Origin: F23-D06 sp045132055
GTDB taxonomy: Bacteria; Bacteroidota; Bacteroidia; Bacteroidales; WCHB1-69
Reading direction: 5' to 3'
NCBI GenBank assembly: GCA_045132055.1
Contig: JBGURP010000030.1
Location: forward strand, 1-64,000
Length of the DNA stretch: 64,000 bases
Shown here: positions 41,931 to 50,360 of the stretch, piece by piece
Numbering within the stretch: the first letter of the stretch is position 1
Layout of the letters: each line of letters opens with the position of its first letter
Position numbers and translations under genes: made by a program
Notes under the pieces: generated by a model
The model's database searches: none
Seen by the model: the letters and a program-made list of their open reading frames with translations, nothing else
Told to the model about the DNA's origin: nothing

Positions 41931-42806
41931 GTGGCAACAACAACTATTCTTTACGCTGCATTGACGATTGGCCTGATAGGCATGATAGCAGCCATCATTC
42001 TGTTTTTTGTTTCGAAAATTTTCCATGTGGAGGAAGACCCGCGCATTGACGAAGTGCAGGCCTGCCTGCCCGGCGCCAACTGCGGCGGCTGCGGCTTTGC
42101 CGGCTGCCGCGCCATGGCCGAGGCTATGGTCAAGACCATGGACCTCAACGTGGCCTACTGCCCCGGCGGCGACTACGACAAGATCGGGGAGATCTTAGGC
42201 ATCAAGGCCGAGGCCCGTGAGCCGCAAGTCTGCGTGGTGCGCTGCAACGGCACGTGCGAGAACGCGCCCGCAAAGGTCAACTACGACTCCGCCGTCACGT
42301 GCGCCTTTGCCAACTCGCTGTACGCGGGTGAGAGCGCCTGCCCGTTCGGGTGCCTGGGCTGCGGCGACTGCGTGGATGCCTGCCAGTTCGATGCCATCCA
42401 CATCAACCCCGAAACCCACCTGCCTGAGGTGAACGAGGACCTCTGCGTGGGCTGCAAGGCCTGCGCCAGAGCCTGCCCGCGCGGCGTGCTCGAAATCCGC
42501 AACAAAGGCAAGAACAACCGCCGCGTGTTCGTGGCCTGCAACAACAAAGAAAAGGGCGCCGTGGCCCGCAAGAACTGCAAAGCGGCCTGTATCGGCTGCG
42601 GCAAGTGCGCCAAGACCTGCCCCTTCGAGGCCATCACCGTAACCGACAACCTCGCCTACATCGACTTCACCAAGTGCAAGGCTTGCCGCAAGTGCGTGGC
42701 CGAGTGCCCCACCGGTGCTATCCACGCCGTGAATTTCCCTGAAAAGAAAGCCCCCGTGGCCGCCGAAGCACCCGCAGAAACCGCACAACCTGCGGAAAAT
42801 GCATAA
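41931..42806 (+). CDS. rnfB: Electron transport complex subunit RnfB
   Basis: This 291-residue membrane-anchored iron-sulfur protein is the ferredoxin-facing subunit of the Rnf complex (ferredoxin:NAD+ oxidoreductase coupled to ion pumping). One N-terminal helix (about 5-25) is followed by the 4Fe-4S domain CLPGANCGGCGFAGC (about 41-55) with PGGDYDKI downstream. Two ferredoxin-like segments come after (CPFGCLGCGDCVDACQ and CVGCKACARACP), then CIGCGKCAKTCP and CKACRKCVAECP. The tail is Ala/Pro/Glu-rich. The GTG start follows a promoter box that would lie inside any longer version. Two palindromes separate it from rnfC. Confidence 0.93.
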   Translation: MATTTILYAALTIGLIGMIAAIILFFVSKIFHVEEDPRIDEVQACLPGANCGGCGFAGCRAMAEAMVKTMDLNVAYCPGGDYDKIGEILGIKAEAREPQVCVVRCNGTCENAPAKVNYDSAVTCAFANSLYAGESACPFGCLGCGDCVDACQFDAIHINPETHLPEVNEDLCVGCKACARACPRGVLEIRNKGKNNRRVFVACNNKEKGAVARKNCKAACIGCGKCAKTCPFEAITVTDNLAYIDFTKCKACRKCVAECPTGAIHAVNFPEKKAPVAAEAPAETAQPAENA

Positions 42807-42815
42807 CCACAAAAT

Positions 42816-42906
42816 GTAGAGACGTGCCATGGCGCGTCTCCACAAGATCGAATAATCATTCGGACACAACAAAAAAATGTAAAGACGGTGCATGCACCGT
42901 CTCCAC
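42816..42906. repeat. Two tandem palindromes between rnfB and rnfC
   Basis: 42816-42843 is GTAGAGACG...CGTCTCCAC centred on CCATGG. 42879-42906 is the diverged GTAAAGACGGTGCATGCACC followed by GTCTCCAC. Both could fold in the rnfB-rnfC mRNA and affect relative expression. Confidence 0.75.
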
Positions 42907-42932
42907 GTTCCCAAGAATCAAAAAAGAATATC

Positions 42933-44351
42933 ATGAACGATAGAATACCGCAACTGGCCGGCGAGTTGGCCAACGAAATATCAAAAGAACTGAAATCCGA
43001 CGTCAAAAAGCTGGGCAAGAAGACCTTCAACCTCGGTGGCGTGCACCCCGAGTCCAACAAGTTTGCCCACTCGGCTGAAGTGGAAACCTTCCCGCTGCCC
43101 GACCAGGCCGTTGTCTATATGACACAGCACCTCGGCGCGCCCGCCACCCCCATCGTGCAAAAGGGTGACAAGGTGAAAGTGGGCCAGCTCATTGGCGAAG
43201 CGCAGACTTTCATGTGCGCCAACATCCACTCCCCCATCTCCGGTACCGTGAACCGCATCGACATGATTGCCGACATCTCCGGCTACAAGAAACCCGCCAT
43301 CGTCATTGACCGCGAGGGCGACGAGTGGGACGAGAGCATCGACACCACGCCGGACATCATCCGCGAAATCAAACTCAACAAGGAGGAGATCATTGCCCGC
43401 ATGAAAGACCGCGGCATCGTGGGTCTGGGCGGCGCCTGCTTCCCCACTCACATCAAATACATGCTCAAACCAGAGCAGAAATGCGAGTATCTGATCATCA
43501 ACGCCGCCGAGTGCGAGCCCTATATCTCCACCGACAACCGCGTGATTCTGGAGCGCACCGAGCAGTGCCTCATCGGTATTGAAATCGCACTCATCGCCTC
43601 CGGCGCCGAAAAGGCCATCATCGGCATCGAGGACAACAAGCCGAGAGCCATCGCCGCATTGGTAGAGATGTGCAAAAAATTCACCAACATCGAAGTCCAG
43701 CCTTTGAAGATCAAATATCCGCAAGGTGCTGAGAAACAGCTCATCAAGGCCATCACGGGCAGAAGCGTGCCCAACGGCGCCCTACCCATCTCCGTGGGCT
43801 GCATCGTGAACAACATCACCACCATGTACGTGTTGTATCAGGCTGTGCAGAAGAACAAACCCATCATACAAGCCTACACCACCGTATCCGGAAAATCCTT
43901 GCCGAAAGAAGAGTGCAAGATCTTCCGCCTGCGCATCGGCACACCGATCCGCGACGTGTTGAACGCTGTGGGCATTCCTGAGGACACCGGCAAGATCATC
44001 TCCGGCGGTCCGATGATGGGCAAGGCCATCGCCAACATGGACGCATACATCGCCAAGGGCATGGGCAGCCTGCTGTTCATGAACGAAAAGGAGAGCAAGC
44101 GCGGTGAAGTGCACCCCTGCTTGCGCTGCGGCAAGTGCGTGGCCGGTTGCCCCATGGGTCTGCAACCCTACCTGCTGCACGCCTATTCCAACCTCAAACG
44201 CTACGAAGATTGCGAGAAGGCAGGCATCATGAACTGCATCGAATGCGGCAGCTGTTCCTACATCTGCCCGGCCAACCGCCCGCTCGTCGATTTCATCCGC
44301 GTCGGCAAGGCCAAAACCGGTGCCATGATCCGCGCCCGCAACGCCAAATAG
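42933..44351 (+). CDS. rnfC: Electron transport complex subunit RnfC
   Basis: This 472-residue subunit binds NADH/FMN and two 4Fe-4S clusters and passes electrons between NAD(H) and the Rnf chain. FNLGGVHPESNKFAHSAEVETFPLPDQAVVYMTQHLGAPATP (about 30-70) is the RnfC N-domain. GLGGACFPTHIKYM near residue 166 is part of the NADH/FMN site. The two cluster motifs are CLRCGKCVAGCP near 396 and CIECGSCSYICPANRP near 435. I chose the ATG at 42933, which gives the family N-terminus. The expected rnfD, rnfG, rnfE and rnfA do not follow; a peptidase gene does. Confidence 0.94.
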   Translation: MNDRIPQLAGELANEISKELKSDVKKLGKKTFNLGGVHPESNKFAHSAEVETFPLPDQAVVYMTQHLGAPATPIVQKGDKVKVGQLIGEAQTFMCANIHSPISGTVNRIDMIADISGYKKPAIVIDREGDEWDESIDTTPDIIREIKLNKEEIIARMKDRGIVGLGGACFPTHIKYMLKPEQKCEYLIINAAECEPYISTDNRVILERTEQCLIGIEIALIASGAEKAIIGIEDNKPRAIAALVEMCKKFTNIEVQPLKIKYPQGAEKQLIKAITGRSVPNGALPISVGCIVNNITTMYVLYQAVQKNKPIIQAYTTVSGKSLPKEECKIFRLRIGTPIRDVLNAVGIPEDTGKIISGGPMMGKAIANMDAYIAKGMGSLLFMNEKESKRGEVHPCLRCGKCVAGCPMGLQPYLLHAYSNLKRYEDCEKAGIMNCIECGSCSYICPANRPLVDFIRVGKAKTGAMIRARNAK

Positions 44352-44354
44352 TAA

Positions 44355-44374
44355 GGGCGAATAATTATTCGCCC
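44355..44374. repeat. 20-bp perfect palindrome after rnfC
   Basis: GGGCGAATAATTATTCGCCC is a perfect palindrome directly after the rnfC stop, with no U-tract. It is a different sequence family from GTAGAGACG. Confidence 0.75.
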
Positions 44375-44391
44375 CCACAAATTTATATATT

Positions 44392-46701
44392 ATGAAAAAA
44401 TCATTCGCCCTCATTATCGCCATATTCTGGGCTCTTTGCGTGTGCGCACAAGACCGCACCGACTCCATGCACGTGGCCCATTATGACCTGCATCTGGACA
44501 TCATGGATTTCACAGCCAAAACCATCAACGGATACGTGGACCTGACCATGGTCACCAAGGTGAACAATCTGCCCCAATATGTGCTCGACTTGCAGGGGCT
44601 GACCGTGGATTCCGTGTTTGTGGACGGGCAAAGCACAACTTTTACGCACACCAACCACAAGTTGGCCATCCCATGCTCTGCTGCGTTGGGTGACACCGCC
44701 ATCATCCGTGTGTATTACCATGGTGCGCCCATCCGCGACTCCCAAATCGGCGGTTTTTACTACGTGGGACAATATTGCTACAACATCGGCGTGGCCTTCG
44801 CATACCAGCCGCACACTTTCGGCAGATGCTGGATTCCCTGTTTGGATTTCTTCACCGACAAATCGACCTACACCATGCATATCCGCACCGAGGCTGGCAA
44901 GATGGCCGTGTGCGACGGCATGCTGACCGATTCCGTGACGCTGGCCGATGGAACGCGTATCTGGACTTGGGTGTTGGAGCAGCCTATCCCCGTGTATTTG
45001 GCGTCTGTGGCTGTGGGCAATTATATGCTGTATGAAGATGTGTATCACGGCATTGAGGCCGACATTCCCATCCACATCTATGCGCAACCCAGTTCTTTCA
45101 ACAATGTGGCCGGTTCATTTGCCAATTTGAAAAACGTACTGCAGATGTATGAGCAGAAGTTCGGTCCCTACCGCTGGCCCAGAGTGGGTTATGTGGATGT
45201 TAATTACAACAATGGGGCCATGGAGCACGCCACCAACATCGCCTACCCTCATTCTGCTTTCACCGGCAACGCGATGTATGAGACGCTCTATGCACACGAG
45301 TTGTTCCACCTTTGGTTCGGCGACCTCATCACCTGCAACCGCGCCGAAGAGATGTGGATCAATGAGGGCTTTGCCTCGTACGCCGAAGCGCTGACCTATG
45401 AGCATTTATACGGTCAAGAGACTTTTAAAGACTACGCTCGCGAAAACCATCATAACATACTCAAGAACCTGGCCAAAGACGAGGGCGGCCTTTATGCTCT
45501 GGACAATGTGCCGCAAGACAACACCTACGGAGCACACTCCTACAAAAAAGGCTCTGCAGTCATCCACTCGCTGCGCGGCTATATGGGCGATTCGCTGTTC
45601 TTTGCCGGCATGAAAAGTCTGCTGAACCAATATGCCTACCAAAACGTCTCTTCCGAGCAACTGTTCAACCACCTCACCCAGGTCACTGGCATGAATATGC
45701 ACGATTTCTACGAAGGATGGGTGCACCAGCCCGGATTCCTGCATTTCTCCATCGACTCCATCGTGCCGTTTCAGGGCAATCAATATAGAGTATTTCTGCA
45801 CCAGAGACTACACGGAGCCACCCAATTTGCCAGCAGCAACCGCGTGGATCTCACCTTCGTATCCGACCAACGGGAGCTGTACACCGTACCCAGCGCCACC
45901 TTCTCCGGCGAGACCGGTTATGTGGATGTCACCATCCCCTTCGTGCCCATGTTCGGTATGGTGGACTACTACGAGAAATTGTGTGATGCCGTTTTTGACT
46001 ACACGACCGGCATGGTTTCTGGCGACATTTGGGAACCCACCGATGGTGCCTGCAAAATCACACTGGAAAACTTCCCGGATACTGTTCTGATGCGTCTGGA
46101 ACACAACTATGTAGCAGCCGACGAGCCTGAAACTCTTCCGGAAGGCATTTACCGTATTTCAGACAAACATTATTGGAACATCCAAATGGCCTACAACACG
46201 GGGATCAACACCATTCCTGTTGGCACTTTAAGTTTCAAATACCAAAAAGGCAACAGTTATATGCTGGACAACGCGCTGATGCAGGGATACAATGAAACGA
46301 ATCTCAAATTGTTGTACCGTCATTCAACTGGAGATCCGTGGCAAATCGTACGCACCACGCGCACAGGCAACCTCTATGCAGGATACCTCACCACCACGTC
46401 ATTCTCTCCTGGACAGTATTGTCTGGCAGTGGGTGAACCGTCCGCGGCTATCGAGGAATATACTCAAGGCAGACTGCACATTTACCCGAATCCGGTAAAA
46501 AGCCAGTTGAACATCCTTTTGGACGACCCTGTAAAGATTCTGAAAGCATCCATCATGGATTCCACCGGAAGAGTGGTCAAAAGTATCAAACTCAAATCCG
46601 GCAGCAACACCATTCAGGTGGGCAGTCTTCCCAGCGGCACATACGTCATTTATGCGGTATCAGGGCACACAATCTATAAGAAACTCTTCATTAAAGAGTA
46701 A
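44392..46701 (+). CDS. M1 family metallopeptidase with T9SS type A sorting domain
   Basis: This 769-residue zinc aminopeptidase-like protein has a signal peptide (MKKSFALIIAIFWALCVCAQ). The M1 N-terminal sandwich domain (about 25-200) follows, then the gluzincin domain with HELFH at 302-306 and the third ligand Glu325 in NEGFASYAE. The YVDVNYNNGAMEHATNIAYP segment near 265 contains the GAMEH substrate-site motif. The last ~80 residues (IYPNPVKSQLNILLDDP ... LPSGTYVIYAVSGHTIYKKLFIKE) form a type A T9SS C-terminal signal, so it is exported to the surface or medium. It follows rnfC without a clear promoter. Confidence 0.9.
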   Translation: MKKSFALIIAIFWALCVCAQDRTDSMHVAHYDLHLDIMDFTAKTINGYVDLTMVTKVNNLPQYVLDLQGLTVDSVFVDGQSTTFTHTNHKLAIPCSAALGDTAIIRVYYHGAPIRDSQIGGFYYVGQYCYNIGVAFAYQPHTFGRCWIPCLDFFTDKSTYTMHIRTEAGKMAVCDGMLTDSVTLADGTRIWTWVLEQPIPVYLASVAVGNYMLYEDVYHGIEADIPIHIYAQPSSFNNVAGSFANLKNVLQMYEQKFGPYRWPRVGYVDVNYNNGAMEHATNIAYPHSAFTGNAMYETLYAHELFHLWFGDLITCNRAEEMWINEGFASYAEALTYEHLYGQETFKDYARENHHNILKNLAKDEGGLYALDNVPQDNTYGAHSYKKGSAVIHSLRGYMGDSLFFAGMKSLLNQYAYQNVSSEQLFNHLTQVTGMNMHDFYEGWVHQPGFLHFSIDSIVPFQGNQYRVFLHQRLHGATQFASSNRVDLTFVSDQRELYTVPSATFSGETGYVDVTIPFVPMFGMVDYYEKLCDAVFDYTTGMVSGDIWEPTDGACKITLENFPDTVLMRLEHNYVAADEPETLPEGIYRISDKHYWNIQMAYNTGINTIPVGTLSFKYQKGNSYMLDNALMQGYNETNLKLLYRHSTGDPWQIVRTTRTGNLYAGYLTTTSFSPGQYCLAVGEPSAAIEEYTQGRLHIYPNPVKSQLNILLDDPVKILKASIMDSTGRVVKSIKLKSGSNTIQVGSLPSGTYVIYAVSGHTIYKKLFIKE

Positions 46702-46747
46702 TTGTAGATGTTTGGATTGAAAAGGAAAGATGTAACGACTTTTTTTG

Positions 46748-46755
46748 TACTTTTG
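46748..46755 (+). promoter_or_regulatory. -7 promoter box of tRNA-Leu
   Basis: TACTTTTG matches TAnnTTTG, 15 nt upstream of the tRNA 5' end. Confidence 0.6.
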
Positions 46756-46770
46756 CGCCCCTAAAAAAAA

Positions 46771-46851
46771 GCGGATGTGGCGTAATGGTAGCCGCGCCAG
46801 ACTTAGGATCTGGTGGCGAAAGCCGTGGGGGTTCGAGTCCCCCCATCCGCA
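46771..46851 (+). tRNA. tRNA-Leu (anticodon UAG)
   Basis: This is an 81-nt tRNA with a long variable arm (class II). The acceptor stem GCGGATG pairs with CATCCGC. The anticodon stem CCAGA/TCTGG encloses CTTAGGA, so the anticodon is TAG. The T arm is GGGGG-TTCGAGT-CCCCC. The discriminator is A; CCA is not encoded. Confidence 0.95.
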
Positions 46852-46862
46852 CAAGGCGACTG

Positions 46863-46889
46863 GCGAAGGCAAAGAGCCCTCGCTTTTTT
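46863..46889 (+). terminator. Terminator of tRNA-Leu
   Basis: GCGAAGGC pairs with GCCCTCGC (one mismatch) around AAAGA, followed by six T residues. Confidence 0.7.
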
Positions 46890-46899
46890 GTTACCACCA

Positions 46900-47278
46900 T
46901 TCCGCGAAACGCGTAGGCGTTGAGCGGAATCTCCGACCTCAAGCATATAATTTGCTACTATGCAGTCTGGACAGACATATCCTAACGACTGACTTTCGCG
47001 GCGAGTTGGTTCACTGCCCTGGCGCACACGACTCCCGCGCCGCGACTGGCCTACGCTACATCGCCGGCACCTCACACTGCCGTGTGAGGCTACCATAAGG
47101 GCATCCCTTCGGGACACATTCCATAAGAGGCAAAGTGGTGTTAAATGCCGACCTCGGAGAGGTCATATTTCAGTAACACCAGATAAGCGTAGCGCAATCT
47201 GGTGTGGGAGGCCGCGGCCGACAGCCATCGCACCGCGGGAGTCACCTGCTCCGAAGCACCAAGTCTGCACGGTGCGAA
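46900..47278. other. Structured non-coding element, copy B
   Basis: No credible gene lies between tRNA-Leu and the DUF1232 gene. It opens with the hairpin TTCCGC/GCGGAA (46900-46925). The part homologous to copy A (about 46983-47278) has CTTTCGCGGCG, CGCGCCGCGA, TCCC/GGGA at 47104-47114, GACCTC/GAGGTC at 47150-47164 and CACCAGAT/ATCTGGTG at 47177-47204 around AAGCGTAGCGCA. The last stem differs from copy A by a compensating C-G to A-T exchange. Confidence 0.6.
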
Positions 47279-47317
47279 AGGGAGACAAGTGCAATAAGCA
47301 CAAAAACACACGAAGCG

Positions 47318-47752
47318 CTATGCTGTCTGTACGCTCTCTGGCTCGTCGAACCACTCCGAGAGCGTTTCCTCCGCCTGCTGGATAATCTCCGGCGTGATTT
47401 TATCCCGCACTTTCCGGATGACCACCAGAATGGCCGTGGCCTCGTCCACCACACCCAACAACTTGAAGACATGCTGCGGTATCAGACTTACCGGGGAGAC
47501 AATATACAGGATACAGCCGTATATCAACATCCTGTCTTTGGAGGATAACGACTCATCCTTCAAAACATAATACAAAATCAATAACGGTTTTGCGGCTATA
47601 CGCCCAACAGCACGGGCATACGTTTTTATTTTCTGCTTCAGCGTAAGATACAGGCTGTTCCAATCTATGTTTTTTACTTTTTCCATCAACTCTTTAGGGT
47701 CTTTCCCCATAATGATGTAGATGAAAATCAGAATTAATGTGGCTGTGATCAT
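47318..47752 (-). CDS. DUF1232 (YkvA-like) membrane protein
   Basis: This 144-residue protein has an N-terminal hydrophobic segment (about 1-16). The DUF1232 core (about 70-112) reads KDRMLIYGCILYIVSPVSLIPQHVFKLLGVVDEATAILVVIRKVR, with the family's SP-x-LIP turn between two hydrophobic helices. The C-terminus is acidic. The function of DUF1232 proteins is unknown. If translation instead begins at the second ATG (47710) the N-terminal helix is lost. It lies 58 nt downstream of the proX-like gene and may share its transcript. Confidence 0.8.
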   Translation of the reverse strand: MITATLILIFIYIIMGKDPKELMEKVKNIDWNSLYLTLKQKIKTYARAVGRIAAKPLLILYYVLKDESLSSKDRMLIYGCILYIVSPVSLIPQHVFKLLGVVDEATAILVVIRKVRDKITPEIIQQAEETLSEWFDEPESVQTA

Positions 47753-47810
47753 GATTTATTGATTTACAAACAGACACAATAGATGCCTTGGATCGGTAAT
47801 AGTTTAACCC

Positions 47811-48302
47811 TTAATACAACTCTATCCACTCGTAAGTATTCGTCTGGTAATCCAGGAAACGGATCAAATCTTCCCTTTTGATGATGAGCGATGCAGTGTT
47901 GATGCACGGGTGGAAGCTCACTTTCTCAGCCTCTTGGAGTTTTTTATCAATGAAGACATGCACATGGTGCTCCGTATCGTTGATCAGCCCGAAGGGCGTG
48001 ACCGAGCCGGGCTGCACGCCCAGATATTTCATCAGGCGAGGCTCTGAAGCAAAACTGAGTTTTCCCTGGTGCAGTTTGTGCTCAATATCATGGATGTTCA
48101 TATTCTGGTCGCAGTCGAGCAGCACCAGATAGTGGCGATTGCCCTTGTGGTTGCGGAAGAAGAGGTTCTTGCAGTGCTTGGCGTCATGGCCAGCCCAATA
48201 CTGCTTGGCAATCTCGATGGTCGGGGCCGCCGGGTGCTCCAGATACTCGAATTCGATGTTCAACTGTTTCAGAAGGTCATATAATCGCGGGTCGCCGTTC
48301 AT
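47811..48302 (-). CDS. proX: Prolyl-tRNA editing protein ProX (YbaK/EbsC family)
   Basis: This 163-residue protein removes alanine wrongly attached to tRNA-Pro. Family features are EYLEHPAAPTIEIA near residues 19-32, the catalytic-lysine segment HCKNLFFRNHKGNRHYLVLL near 43-62, SFASEPRLMKYLGVQPGSVTPFGLINDTEHHVHVFID near 83-119, and HPCINTASLIIKREDLIRFL near the end. It is the free-standing ProXp-ala/ProX type and complete. A -7 box lies at 48341-48348. Confidence 0.9.
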   Translation of the reverse strand: MNGDPRLYDLLKQLNIEFEYLEHPAAPTIEIAKQYWAGHDAKHCKNLFFRNHKGNRHYLVLLDCDQNMNIHDIEHKLHQGKLSFASEPRLMKYLGVQPGSVTPFGLINDTEHHVHVFIDKKLQEAEKVSFHPCINTASLIIKREDLIRFLDYQTNTYEWIELY

Positions 48303-48340
48303 AAGAGGGAATAGGGTTTAGGGTACAGGAATTAGGATTG

Positions 48341-48348
48341 CAAAAATA
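48341..48348 (-). promoter_or_regulatory. -7 promoter box of the proX-DUF1232 unit
   Basis: CAAAAATA reads TATTTTTG on the minus strand, 38 nt upstream of the ATG at 48302. Confidence 0.55.
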
Positions 48349-48360
48349 GGAAAAAATTCT

Positions 48361-48388
48361 GTAGAGACGCGCCATGGCACGTCTCTAC
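48361..48388. repeat. GTAGAGACG palindrome
   Basis: GTAGAGACG...CGTCTCTAC is centred on CCATGG. Its 28 bases match the copy at 22525-22552. It lies between the divergent proX and C69 promoters. Confidence 0.8.
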
Positions 48389-48439
48389 AACAAATATTTC
48401 GATGCATCGTTATGGATGTCATCATTCAAAACATTTCCG

Positions 48440-48447
48440 TATTTTTG
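48440..48447 (+). promoter_or_regulatory. -7 promoter box of the C69 peptidase gene
   Basis: TATTTTTG matches TAnnTTTG, 22 nt before the ATG at 48470. It lies inside the longer in-frame extension and so excludes upstream starts. Confidence 0.65.
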
Positions 48448-48469
48448 CCCTCCAATCAAAACAATAAAT

Positions 48470-50080
48470 ATGGCAAACAATACGCGTATGAAACAACTGA
48501 TTTCCCTTTCCCTCATCCTTACCTTGGCCCTGTTTTCAGGCTTTTCCCAGAACATCGATCCTATCACGGAGGGGATGGAGTGCACCTCCATCACCGTGGG
48601 CAAGCGCGCTTCGGCGGACGGCTCCGTGATGACCTCCCACACCGACGACAGTCACCGCTCGCGCACCAATATCCTGGTAGAGCCTGCGCGCGACCATAGC
48701 ACAGGCGAGATGCAGACGCTGGTGAAACGCCAATGGGCCAAACAGGAGCCCGGCCAAATGGCCCGTTACGAGAATGTGCCCGTGGGAGAAATCGACCAAA
48801 TAGCACACACCTACCAGTTCCTGAACACCGCCTACCCCTGCGTCAATGAGAAACAATTAGCCATTGGCGAATCCACCTTCGGCGGACGTGCAGAGTTGAA
48901 ATCCAACAAAGGGCTCATCGACTGCCAATGCCTCTGCATGTTGATGATGCAGCGCTGCGCCACCGCACGCGAGGCCATCCGCATGGCCGGCGACTTGCTG
49001 AAACGCTACGGCTGGAACGATGCCGGCGAGTGCCTCACCATTGCCGACAAGAACGAAGTGTGGCACCTCGAAATTCTCGGTCCCGGCAAAGACAAAGTGG
49101 GTGCCGTGTGGGCCGCCCAGCGCGTGCCCGACGACCATGTGGCCGTCAACGCCAACGCCTCCACTATACGAGAGATAGACCTCAAGGACAAAGACTACTT
49201 CATGGCCTCCGACAATGTCTATACGCTGGCCAAGGAGAACGGCTGGTGGGACGGCAAATCGACCTTCCAGTTTGCCTACGCCTACGCGCCCAGCACCCGC
49301 ACCATGATTGCCTGTCGTCGCCGCGAGTGGCGCGTGTTCGACCTGCTGGCTCCGTCGCTGCATCTCGATCCTAACTCAGAAAACTACCCCTTCTCCGTTA
49401 AACCTGACACGCTGGTGACCGTCGAAAAAATGATGTCCGTGTTCAAAGACTACTACGAGGGCACCCCTTATGACATGCGCAAGACACTGACTGTGGCCGA
49501 CAAAGACGGCAAACAGGTCATCTCCCCCATGGCCAACCCCTTCATGAAGCGCGACGAGCTGAACCTCTTCCGCATCAACGGCGGCTGGAACGAATTGGGT
49601 GAGCGCAACATAGCCGTGCATTTCACCGTGTATGGCACCATCATCCAATGCCGTGCCGACCTGCCCGACGAGGTGGGCGCGCTCTGCTGGTTCGCCTTGG
49701 ACAATGTAGCCTCCTCTATCTATATACCCATCTACGCCAACGTCACTGACCTGCCGGAAACTTACAAGACCGACGGTCGCATCACCGGCTTCAGCAAGGA
49801 TGCCGCCTGGTGGGGCTTCAACCGCGTGGGTACCATCGCCTGCCAACGCTGGGGCGACATGCACAAAGTTATCGACTACTGGTGGAACCCGCTGCAAAAA
49901 CAGTTCATCGATGACCATTACACCATTGAAACGCAAGCCACAAAACTCCTGAAAGAAGGAAAACGCCAAGAGGCTATCCAAACCCTGACCAATTTCACCA
50001 ATTCCTGCGGCAACACAGCCGTAAATGAGGCTTGGAAATTAGGAGATTACATCTGGACCACGTTCGATGGAATGTGGTAA
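48470..50080 (+). CDS. C69 family dipeptidase
   Basis: This 536-residue protein is an N-terminal-nucleophile dipeptidase of the PepD family. A signal peptide (MKQLISLSLILTLALFSGFSQ) precedes Cys38 in GMECTSITVGKRASADGSVMTSHTDDS, which would become the N-terminal nucleophile after processing. IGESTFGGRAEL near 140, LCMLMMQRCATAREAIRMAGDL near 165-186 and VAVNANASTIREIDL are conserved family stretches. It would hydrolyse dipeptides in the periplasm, consistent with asaccharolytic amino-acid use. The start is fixed by the promoter box. Period-9 and 122-bp repeats follow the stop. Confidence 0.9.
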   Translation: MANNTRMKQLISLSLILTLALFSGFSQNIDPITEGMECTSITVGKRASADGSVMTSHTDDSHRSRTNILVEPARDHSTGEMQTLVKRQWAKQEPGQMARYENVPVGEIDQIAHTYQFLNTAYPCVNEKQLAIGESTFGGRAELKSNKGLIDCQCLCMLMMQRCATAREAIRMAGDLLKRYGWNDAGECLTIADKNEVWHLEILGPGKDKVGAVWAAQRVPDDHVAVNANASTIREIDLKDKDYFMASDNVYTLAKENGWWDGKSTFQFAYAYAPSTRTMIACRRREWRVFDLLAPSLHLDPNSENYPFSVKPDTLVTVEKMMSVFKDYYEGTPYDMRKTLTVADKDGKQVISPMANPFMKRDELNLFRINGGWNELGERNIAVHFTVYGTIIQCRADLPDEVGALCWFALDNVASSIYIPIYANVTDLPETYKTDGRITGFSKDAAWWGFNRVGTIACQRWGDMHKVIDYWWNPLQKQFIDDHYTIETQATKLLKEGKRQEAIQTLTNFTNSCGNTAVNEAWKLGDYIWTTFDGMW

Positions 50081-50084
50081 CAGA

Positions 50085-50340
50085 AAGGTGCAAGAGGTGA
50101 ATGAGGTGCAGGAGGTTAATGGGGTTAATGGGAAAAGATGGGCATTCATTGTGGGCATCGAAGATGTCGCACATTGGGTGGCCCCGCACGGGAGTGAAGG
50201 GTAATAATAGTTAACGAGGTGAAGGAGATGCAAGAGGTGAATGGGGTTAATGGGAAAAGATGGGCATTCATTGTGGGCATCGAAGATGTCTCACTTTGGG
50301 TGGCCCCGCACGGGAGTGCGGGGTAAAAGAGGAAAGAAAC
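50085..50340. repeat. Duplicated 122-bp-spaced unit with period-9 arrays
   Basis: A core of about 85 bp (50118-50202) is repeated at 50240-50324 with a few differences. Each core contains GGGCATTCATTGTGGGCATC and TGGCCCCGCACGGGAGTG. Each is preceded by 9-mers of the type GAGGTGAAT/GGGGTTAAT. No gene is present. Confidence 0.8.
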
Positions 50341-50342
50341 TT

Positions 50343-50360
50343 GTAGGTGCACGTCTCTAC
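50343..50360. repeat. Partial GTAGAGACG palindrome giving the U32 gene its stop
   Basis: GTAGGTGCACGTCTCTAC is a shortened family member. Its terminal CTA (50357-50359) is the complement of the TAG stop of the minus-strand U32 gene. Confidence 0.7.

Noticed and set aside
46745..47098. A 117-codon open frame across tRNA-Leu
   Set aside because: It reads through the tRNA gene and its terminator.
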